Assembly (NCBI GenBank): GCA_002366775.1
Contig: DFBW01000056.1
Coordinates: 1-10,546 of the forward strand
Length of the DNA: 10,546 nt
From: Roseovarius sp. UBA3070
GTDB lineage: Bacteria > Pseudomonadota > Alphaproteobacteria > Rhodobacterales > Rhodobacteraceae
Direction of reading: 5' to 3'
The position numbers and the translations under genes were made by a program. The stretch's first letter is position 1, and the number at the start of each line of letters is the position of its first letter. Positions 5,823-10,546 of this stretch are shown piece after piece. A model generated the notes under the pieces. It saw only the letters and a list, made by a program, of their open reading frames with translations, did not search any database and was not told the DNA's origin.

Positions 5823-8441
5823 TTAGTGCACCACCGCATCCTCGGGTGGTTGTTGGCGGCCGGTGCCATCGCGATCATCAATGATCAGGCCTTCGGCCCC
5901 GGCACTTACCTGCACGGTGCTGCCATCCAGTATCTGCCCTGACAACAGCATTTCAGCCAGCGGATCCTGCAAGGCGCGTTGGATCACACGTTTCAGGGGA
6001 CGTGCACCAAACACCGGGTCGTATCCTTCATCGGCCAACCAGGTTTTGGCATCCGCATCCAGATCCAGCGTGATCTTGCGCGACGCCAGACGTTTCACCA
6101 AACGTGCCATCTGGATATCCACGATCCCATCCATATCGCCCCGGCTGAGGCGGTCAAAGATGATAGTTTCATCCAGACGGTTCAGGAATTCGGGCCGGAA
6201 GTGCGCCCGCACCGCATCCATCACATCGCGCCGGGCGTCCTCAGCATCCGATCCTTCGGGCAATTGGCTCAGAGCCTGCGACCCGAGGTTCGACGTCAGG
6301 ATAATCAGCGTTTGCTTGAAATCCACAGTGCGGCCCTGACCATCGGTCAGCACCCCATCATCCAGAACCTGCAACAACACGTTGAACACATCCGGGTGCG
6401 CCTTTTCGACCTCATCAAACAGGATCACCTGATAGGGCCTGCGCCGCACCGCTTCGGTCAGAACGCCACCTTCGTCATAACCGACATACCCCGGAGGCGC
6501 GCCGATCAGACGGGCCACGCTGTGTTTCTCCATGAACTCCGACATATCAACGCGCACCATGGCGTTGTCATCGTCAAACAGAAACTCGGCCACCGCTTTG
6601 GTCAGCTCAGTCTTACCCACGCCAGTTGGCCCAAGGAAAAGAAACGAGCCAAGTGGGCGGTTCTCATCATTCAAACCGGCCCGCGCACGACGCACCGCAT
6701 TGGCCACCGCCTTGACCGCTGAATTCTGGCCGATCACCCGGTTGTGCAGGTTTTCTTCCATACCCAACAGCTTTTCACGGTCACCTTCCAACATCTTGGC
6801 CGTCGGAATACCGGTCCAGCGTTCAACCACCTGCGCAATCTGCTCAGGGCGCACCGCCTCTTCGACCATCATGCCGTTTTCTTCGGCGGTTTCGGCCTCG
6901 GCCAACTGCTTTTCCAGTCCCGGAATGACGCCATAAGACAGCTCTCCGGCCTTGCCCAAATCGCCATCACGTTTGGCATGATCCAGTTCGATTCGCGCGC
7001 GGTCCAGCTGCTCCTTCAGGTCGCGGGCACCAGCCAGCTTATCCCTCTCGGATTGCCATTGCGCCGTCATCTCGCGCGAATGTTCCTGCAAATCCGACAG
7101 CTCTTTTTCCAGCTTTTCCAAACGGTCTTTGGACGCGGCATCATCTTCTTTCTTCAATGCCTCCGCCTCGATCTGCTTTTGCAGGATTTCGCGGTCCAGC
7201 GCATCCAGTTCCTCGGGCTTGCTGTCCACTTCCATGCGCAAACGGCTGGCGGCCTCGTCCATCAGGTCAATCGCCTTATCGGGCAAGAACCGATCCGTGA
7301 TATAACGATGGCTCAGCGTTGCTGCGGTTACCAAGGCACTATCCGAAATCCGCACACCGTGGTGCAGCTCGTATTTTTCCTTGATGCCGCGCAGAATGCT
7401 GATGGTATCCTCCACCGTCGGCTCTTCAACCACAATCGGTTGGAACCGTCGTGCCAAAGCTGCGTCTTTTTCAACGTGTTTGCGGTATTCATCCAGCGTG
7501 GTGGCACCAATACAGTGCAGCTCACCGCGCGCCAGCGCTGGTTTGATCAGGTTGGCGGCATCCATTGCGCCATCCCCTTTGCCGGCCCCGACAAGCGTGT
7601 GCATTTCATCAATAAACAGGATGATTTCACCAGCCGCATCTGTGACCTCGTTCAGAACCGCTTTTAGGCGTTCCTCAAACTCACCACGGTATTTGGCGCC
7701 GGCAATCAGCGAACCCATATCCAAAGACAACAGGCGTTTGTTTTGCAGGCTTTCGGGCACGTCACCATTGATAATGCGAAGGGCCAGACCCTCGGCAATC
7801 GCGGTTTTACCCACGCCCGGTTCACCAATCAGAACAGGGTTGTTCTTGGTCCGGCGGCTCAGCACCTGCATGGCACGACGAATTTCATCGTCACGGCCAA
7901 TGATGGGGTCAATCTTGCCTTCCTCAGCCGCCTTGGTGAGGTCCTGCGCATATTTTTCAAGCGCCTCATAGGTGTCTTCGGCGCTGGCACTATCGGCCTT
8001 GCGCCCTTTGCGGATGTCATTGATGGCCGCATTCAGGTTCTGCGCGTTCACGCCGCCCTGATCCAGCGCATCTTTGGCCGGGCTTTTGACCACGGCCAAG
8101 GCGGTCAGTATCCGCTCAACCGGTACAAAGCTGTCACCGGCCTTCTTGGCCAGTTTCGCCGCCTCATCGAGCACCTTGCCGGTTTGGCTGTCCATATAGG
8201 TTTGGCCGGTGTCGCCCGTAACCTTGGGGATTTTCCCCATGGCCAGATCAACACCCTGCACCACGCGTGCGGGATCACCGCCCGCGCGTTTGATCAGGTT
8301 GCTTGCCATCCCCTGATCATCGTCCATCAATGCTTTTAGCATGTGTTCGGGGGCCAGTTTCTGGTGGCTTTCCCGCATGGCGATCGTCTGCGCGGCTTGA
8401 ACAAAGCCACGAGACCGCTCAGTGAACGTATTCAGGTCCAT
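5823..8441 (-). CDS. clpB: ATP-dependent disaggregase ClpB (Hsp100)
   Basis: This 872-residue cytoplasmic AAA+ unfoldase works with DnaK/DnaJ/GrpE to pull proteins out of aggregates through the central pore of a hexamer. The N-domain covers roughly 1-145. NBD1 has Walker A GEPGVGKT (206-213), Walker B IILFIDE (273-279) and pore-loop Tyr251 in AKYRGEFEE. The coiled-coil middle domain (about 400-525) is rich in Glu, Lys and Leu and sets ClpB apart from ClpA/ClpC. NBD2 has Walker A GPTGVGKT (604-611), Walker B VILFDE (672-677) and pore-loop Tyr652 in GYVGYDEGG. Length is normal for the family and no key residue is missing. There is no ClpP-binding IGF/L loop that I can see. The start is the ATG at 8441, with AAGGAG 7 nt upstream. 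Upstream in-frame codons to 8501 are rejected because they overlap the leader and do not look like ClpB. A sigma-32-type promoter precedes it. Confidence 0.97.
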   Translation of the reverse strand: MDLNTFTERSRGFVQAAQTIAMRESHQKLAPEHMLKALMDDDQGMASNLIKRAGGDPARVVQGVDLAMGKIPKVTGDTGQTYMDSQTGKVLDEAAKLAKKAGDSFVPVERILTALAVVKSPAKDALDQGGVNAQNLNAAINDIRKGRKADSASAEDTYEALEKYAQDLTKAAEEGKIDPIIGRDDEIRRAMQVLSRRTKNNPVLIGEPGVGKTAIAEGLALRIINGDVPESLQNKRLLSLDMGSLIAGAKYRGEFEERLKAVLNEVTDAAGEIILFIDEMHTLVGAGKGDGAMDAANLIKPALARGELHCIGATTLDEYRKHVEKDAALARRFQPIVVEEPTVEDTISILRGIKEKYELHHGVRISDSALVTAATLSHRYITDRFLPDKAIDLMDEAASRLRMEVDSKPEELDALDREILQKQIEAEALKKEDDAASKDRLEKLEKELSDLQEHSREMTAQWQSERDKLAGARDLKEQLDRARIELDHAKRDGDLGKAGELSYGVIPGLEKQLAEAETAEENGMMVEEAVRPEQIAQVVERWTGIPTAKMLEGDREKLLGMEENLHNRVIGQNSAVKAVANAVRRARAGLNDENRPLGSFLFLGPTGVGKTELTKAVAEFLFDDDNAMVRVDMSEFMEKHSVARLIGAPPGYVGYDEGGVLTEAVRRRPYQVILFDEVEKAHPDVFNVLLQVLDDGVLTDGQGRTVDFKQTLIILTSNLGSQALSQLPEGSDAEDARRDVMDAVRAHFRPEFLNRLDETIIFDRLSRGDMDGIVDIQMARLVKRLASRKITLDLDADAKTWLADEGYDPVFGARPLKRVIQRALQDPLAEMLLSGQILDGSTVQVSAGAEGLIIDDRDGTGRQQPPEDAVVH

Positions 8442-8519
8442 CCCAACTCTCCTTTTTATAAGCGATACCCTGTCGCCGCACCCTGAGTAGGCATGCTGCA
8501 TATGGCAACCTTAAGTCTC

Positions 8520-8547
8520 AAATGGTCACATAACTGTGATATTCAAG
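8520..8547 (-). promoter_or_regulatory. Heat-shock (sigma-32/RpoH-type) promoter of clpB
   Basis: On the minus strand, CTTGAA (8547-8542) is followed after 14 bp by GACCATTT (8527-8520). This fits the RpoH consensus CTTGAA, 13-15 bp, CCCCATNT, at all -35 positions and at six of eight -10 positions. It would give a leader of about 70 nt before the clpB start, as suits a heat-shock gene. The spacer holds a perfect TCACA-N4-TGTGA dyad (8526-8539), which may be chance or a regulator site. Confidence 0.65.
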
Positions 8548-8619
8548 GGATTTAAGCCGCTTTCTCTGCCCATTTTGATCCATTTTCCGCCGATACCGGG
8601 CTTTTTATCGTTTCTACTG

Positions 8620-8648
8620 TTGAAAACCACGCGAATGGCACATTTATC
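8620..8648 (+). promoter_or_regulatory. Possible sigma-70-type promoter for the 90-residue hypothetical gene
   Basis: TTGAAA (8620-8625) and TTTATC (8643-8648) are 17 bp apart. The -35 box is good, the -10 box weak (three of six). Transcription would begin near 8655, about 47 nt before the ATG at 8702. The -10 box overlaps the first DnaA box, so DnaA binding could affect this promoter if both are real. Confidence 0.3.
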
Positions 8649-8664
8649 CACATAGTTATCCACA
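8644..8664 (+). promoter_or_regulatory. Two tandem perfect DnaA boxes
   Basis: TTATCCACA occurs exactly at 8644-8652 and again at 8656-8664, same orientation, 12 bp start to start. This is the high-affinity consensus of the replication initiator DnaA. The pair sits in the 260-bp gap between divergent clpB and the 90-residue hypothetical gene, next to fairly AT-rich DNA (about 8560-8660). Two boxes suffice for DnaA-dependent transcription control or titration. They could also be part of a replication origin, but no further perfect box, parS-like site, dnaA, parAB or hemE is visible here. Confidence 0.7.
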
Positions 8665-8701
8665 GGCCCCTGGAACAAGGCCGAACGAGAGGATCAAGAC
8701 C

Positions 8702-8974
8702 ATGCGTATCAACATGCTTCAGCTGACCGATATTCACTATAACGCCGAGTTTGAGTGTTTTGAGACCAAAGTAACCATCCAAGAGGGCAACGAAATCTTC
8801 GTTTACCCGGTTCACATCAATGCGCCGATGACCGCCGAATTTGCCGTCATTGCCCGCGGGTTGACCGAAAAAGCCCGCCAGGCACACCGCGCGCCGGTCA
8901 AGGGTATGCATTTGCATTTCCCGGCTGTCACCTTTGACAATGCGCTGGACCCCCGCCCCCGGCACGCCGCCTAA
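8702..8974 (+). CDS. Conserved-looking small hypothetical protein upstream of pyrF
   Basis: This 90-residue protein is not one I can assign to a function. It starts MRINMLQLTDIHYN, followed by a run of alternating polar and hydrophobic residues suggesting a small beta-sheet with an ordered N-terminal half (to about residue 45). A helix follows (TAEFAVIARGLTEKARQAH, about 44-62). The C-terminal 30 residues are His/Pro/Arg-rich. No signal peptide, membrane segment or cysteine pair is present, and it is likely cytoplasmic. The start at 8702 has AGAGG 9 nt upstream, and codon use looks like that of the neighbours, which supports a real gene. The overlapping minus-strand frame 8552-8995 is judged a shadow. 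I have an uncertain memory of similar proteins next to pyrF in other Rhodobacterales. Its promoter region contains the DnaA boxes. Confidence 0.75.
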   Translation: MRINMLQLTDIHYNAEFECFETKVTIQEGNEIFVYPVHINAPMTAEFAVIARGLTEKARQAHRAPVKGMHLHFPAVTFDNALDPRPRHAA

Positions 8975-8980
8975 ACCATT

Positions 8981-9003
8981 CCCCCCGCAACCCATGGGGG
9001 GGG
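8981..9003. terminator. GC-only hairpin after the small hypothetical gene
   Basis: Six C residues (8981-8986) can pair with a run of eight G (8996-9003) across a 9-nt loop, starting 7 nt after the TAA of the 90-residue gene. No U-tract follows on the plus strand, so it may be a transcription pause, a Rho-assisted end or an mRNA-stabilising hairpin. The G8 homopolymer is prone to slippage but is not in a coding region. Confidence 0.4.
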
Positions 9004-9117
9004 AGACCGGACAGTTTCATGCCACCCAGCCTACTGGCGGCCTGATACATACCGAGGTTCTTGCGCAGATCGGGCCGCGGGGCTAGACAGCCCTCAACCC
9101 CAATGCCGGAGCCCCAA

Positions 9118-9813
9118 ATGCCACCTGATGACCGCCTGATCGTTGCCCTTGATGTCCCCAACGCGCTGGAGGGGCTGCAACTGGCGGAACGTCTGGGTGA
9201 TGCTGTTTCCTTTTACAAAATCGGCCTTGGCATGCTCACCGGTGGTGGCTTGGCGCTGGCCAATGAACTGAAACAAGACCTGGGCAAGCGCATCTTTCTG
9301 GACATGAAGCTGTTTGACATCGGCGCCACAGTCGAGGCCGCAGTGCGCGGATTGGTGCAGTTTGATCTGGATTTTCTGACCGTACATGGTGATCCGCATG
9401 TTGTGACTGCGGCCAAGGAAGGCGCTGCCAACTCTGGCACCAAGATCCTTGCTGTCAGCATTCTGACGTCACTTGATCGTTCTGATCTGGACAAATCCCT
9501 GATAAAACCCGGCGATATAAAGGACATCGTTCTGGAACGTGTCACGCGTGCTTTTGAAGCGGGCGCCGATGGCGTGATCGCCTCGCCGCAAGAAGCCGCT
9601 TTGATCCGCGCATTACCGGGCGCAGAAGGGCGATTGATTGTCACCCCGGGTGTGCGCCCAACAGGGGCCGCACTGGGCGATCAGAAACGCGTGGCAACCC
9701 CTGCGCAGGCCATCGCAGACGGGGCTGATCATATCGTGGTTGGGCGGCCAATCTGGGCGCAAAAAGATCCACGCGCGGCCGTTGATGCCATATTGGCTGA
9801 GCTGAGCGCCTGA
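9118..9813 (+). CDS. pyrF: Orotidine 5'-phosphate decarboxylase
   Basis: This enzyme catalyses the last step of de novo UMP synthesis, decarboxylating OMP to UMP, in the cytoplasm as a TIM-barrel dimer. The 231-residue protein has the family signature in order: IVALDVP (8-14), YKIGLGML (33-40), and the catalytic LDMKLFDIGATV with Asp62, Lys64 and Asp67. These are followed by FLTVHG (86-91), IVTPGVRP (174-181) phosphate-loop region and HIVVGRPI (205-212). Length is normal for the bacterial short form. The start at 9118 is chosen because GGAG (9108-9111) stands 6 nt upstream; an in-frame ATG at 9103 has no ribosome site. The gene lies 143 nt after the small hypothetical gene, with a hairpin between them, so co-transcription is uncertain. 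It converges on the Nudix gene with 3 nt between stops. Confidence 0.97.
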   Translation: MPPDDRLIVALDVPNALEGLQLAERLGDAVSFYKIGLGMLTGGGLALANELKQDLGKRIFLDMKLFDIGATVEAAVRGLVQFDLDFLTVHGDPHVVTAAKEGAANSGTKILAVSILTSLDRSDLDKSLIKPGDIKDIVLERVTRAFEAGADGVIASPQEAALIRALPGAEGRLIVTPGVRPTGAALGDQKRVATPAQAIADGADHIVVGRPIWAQKDPRAAVDAILAELSA

Positions 9814-9843
9814 CGCTTATCGACTGGGCGGCGGCTCGCCCAG
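9803..9843. terminator. Two adjacent hairpins at the pyrF / Nudix convergent junction
   Basis: TGAGCG (9803-9808) can pair with CGCTTA (9814-9819), six pairs with one G-U, across the pyrF stop. Directly after, CTGGGCG (9824-9830) and CGCCCAG (9837-9843) form a perfect 7-bp stem with a 6-nt loop inside the 3' end of the Nudix gene. Neither has a U-tract. Position between converging genes suggests a shared transcription end, but part of the second hairpin is coding and could be chance. Confidence 0.3.
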
Positions 9844-10257
9844 GCACTCCAGATAATCCCGCACACGCAGACGAAAATGCGGAACGGCCTCATCGCTGCC
9901 CACATAGTTTTGTGGGTCCATTAGCATCCAACCCTGCCCTTCATCACCAAATATCACATCGGTTTCAGCCCCAGCGGGCAAATGCGCGGCAAAGAACCAG
10001 GCCGGCGTTGGGTCTTCGGGGTAGAATTGTTTCCAGATCAATTGATCCGCACGCAGCGCCAAACCAACCTCCTCGCGGGTTTCACGCAATGCGCAGGCCT
10101 CAGGAGTTTCATCACCTTCACGCCCGCCGCCGGGCAGATCAAGATATCCGGGCCAAACCAGGCTAGGTTTGACATCACGACGGATCACCAACAGCCTGCC
10201 ATCAATGAACAAAGCCAACTTGGCGCCTGCAAACTCTCTGTTTTCCATGCTGTTCAT
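9817..10257 (-). CDS. Nudix hydrolase
   Basis: The 146-residue protein carries a full Nudix box at residues 44-66: G44, E50, then RETREEVGL (58-66) giving R58, E59, E62, E63 and G65. These match GX5EX7REUXEEXGU except that the U position after RE is Thr60. These residues bind Mg2+ and place the diphosphate of a nucleoside-diphosphate-linked substrate for hydrolysis. Which substrate cannot be told: MutT-like oxidised dNTP, a sugar nucleotide or a dinucleotide are all possible. The C-terminal part is a typical single-domain Nudix fold with no extra domain. The start at 10257 has a weak GGAAAG 8 nt upstream; Met4 is an alternative. The gene runs divergently from dinB, so a shared control region of about 77 bp lies between them, and a nucleotide-pool or mutation-avoidance role would fit but is unproven. 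Confidence 0.9.
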   Translation of the reverse strand: MNSMENREFAGAKLALFIDGRLLVIRRDVKPSLVWPGYLDLPGGGREGDETPEACALRETREEVGLALRADQLIWKQFYPEDPTPAWFFAAHLPAGAETDVIFGDEGQGWMLMDPQNYVGSDEAVPHFRLRVRDYLECLGEPPPSR

Positions 10258-10334
10258 CAGCTATGCTTTCCATCACCAACCAAGGTTTCTATCACCCAAC
10301 GTCTGCTCAGATAACGCAGGTCAACCGCTTACCC
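10258..10334. promoter_or_regulatory. Short divergent region between the Nudix gene and dinB
   Basis: These 77 bp must hold promoters for both genes. I looked for the alphaproteobacterial LexA site GTTC-N7-GTTC (or its complement) and saw none, so SOS control of this dinB is not supported by the sequence. No clear -35/-10 pair was found. A weak AGG (about 10318) is the only ribosome-site candidate for dinB. Confidence 0.35.
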
Positions 10335-10546
10335 ATGCCGTCATTGTGCCGTGAATGTCTCTGTCAGTTTTCTCATGCTCCACGATGCCCTTCGTGCCGC
10401 AGCCCACGCGTGTTGGCGCATGATGAATTATTTGACCTCTCTATCGCTCATATGGATTGCGATGCATTTTATGCAAGTGTTGAGAAGCGTGATCACCCTG
10501 AATTGGCCGATAAACCGGTGATCATCGGCGGGGGTCGGCGCGGGGT
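10335..10546 (+). CDS. dinB: DNA polymerase IV, N-terminal part (runs off the right edge)
   Basis: Seventy codons are present. From residue 32 the sequence ([19 protein letters not shown]) matches the first strand of Y-family polymerases: Asp41 is the first catalytic metal ligand (D8 in E. coli Pol IV), D43 matches D10, and Tyr46 takes the place of the steric-gate Phe13. [14 protein letters not shown] follows as in other DinB proteins. Pol IV carries out translesion synthesis and lacks proofreading. Unlike E. coli Pol IV, there is a 30-residue N-terminal extension with two Cys pairs, C5-x2-C8 and C18-x2-C21, plus C10, resembling a zinc ribbon. I recall such extended DinB proteins in Rhodobacterales. 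The start at 10335 is chosen because the Cys pairs follow it in frame; its ribosome site is poor. Confidence 0.9.
   Translation, partial: MPSLCRECLCQFSHAPRCPSCRSPRVLAHDELFDLSIAHMDCDAFYASVEKRDHPELADKPVIIGGGRRG

Noticed and set aside
5979..7667. Long plus-strand open frames (247 and 307 codons) opposite clpB
   Set aside because: They are antisense frames of a strongly conserved gene in high-GC DNA. Their His/Arg/Gln-rich translations look like typical mirror-frame products.
8552..8995. 147-codon minus-strand open frame overlapping the 90-residue gene
   Set aside because: It is antisense to a gene with a good ribosome site, overlaps the DnaA boxes and the intergenic region, and its protein shows no recognisable pattern. 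Judged a shadow frame.
8981..9003. Phase-variable homopolymer tract (G8)
   Set aside because: It lies between genes, outside any reading frame and away from a recognised promoter spacer, so slippage would not switch a gene on or off in an obvious way.
10258..10334. LexA/SOS box before dinB
   Set aside because: No GTTC-N7-GTTC or GAAC-N7-GAAC pattern is present in the gap.

Overview
The window most likely comes from the chromosome of an alphaproteobacterium of the Rhodobacterales (Roseobacter group). This rests on recalled family resemblance: the ClpB sequence, the start of a DNA polymerase IV with a short cysteine-rich N-terminal extension, and several Roseobacter-style glycosyltransferase and sulfotransferase-like proteins. 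No rRNA, tRNA, insertion sequence, integrase or CRISPR array was seen.

Left part (1-5585): a block of five genes for making or decorating a surface glycan. On the minus strand a GT32-like glycosyltransferase (398-1264) overlaps, by an ATGA junction, a class I SAM-dependent methyltransferase that runs off the left edge (1-401). Divergent from them is a plus-strand glycosyltransferase with a DxD motif (1436-2539). It converges on a minus-strand pair: a two-domain protein joining an alpha/beta-hydrolase-like N-terminus to a glycosyltransferase C-terminus (3489-5585), followed 6 nt later by a sulfotransferase-like protein (2544-3482). Together these suggest sugar transfer, methylation and sulfation of an extracellular polysaccharide or glycoprotein. 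The acceptor is unknown.

Middle (5586-8701): a 237-bp gap holds two abutting perfect inverted repeats and a possible clpB terminator hairpin. Next is a full-length clpB disaggregase gene (5823-8441, minus) with a recognisable heat-shock sigma-32-type promoter. The 260-bp gap upstream of clpB also carries two perfect tandem DnaA boxes just before the next plus-strand gene.

Right part (8702-10546): a 90-residue conserved-looking hypothetical protein and pyrF (orotidine 5'-phosphate decarboxylase), both plus strand. A Nudix hydrolase on the minus strand converges on pyrF. Divergent from it, the first 70 codons of dinB (DNA polymerase IV) run off the right edge. The right part is housekeeping: pyrimidine synthesis, nucleotide-pool hydrolysis and translesion synthesis.

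The features most worth a second look are the tandem DnaA boxes, the paired dyads upstream of the hydrolase-glycosyltransferase fusion, the fusion itself, and the zinc-ribbon-like extension on DinB. I found no clear evidence of a wholly new system.
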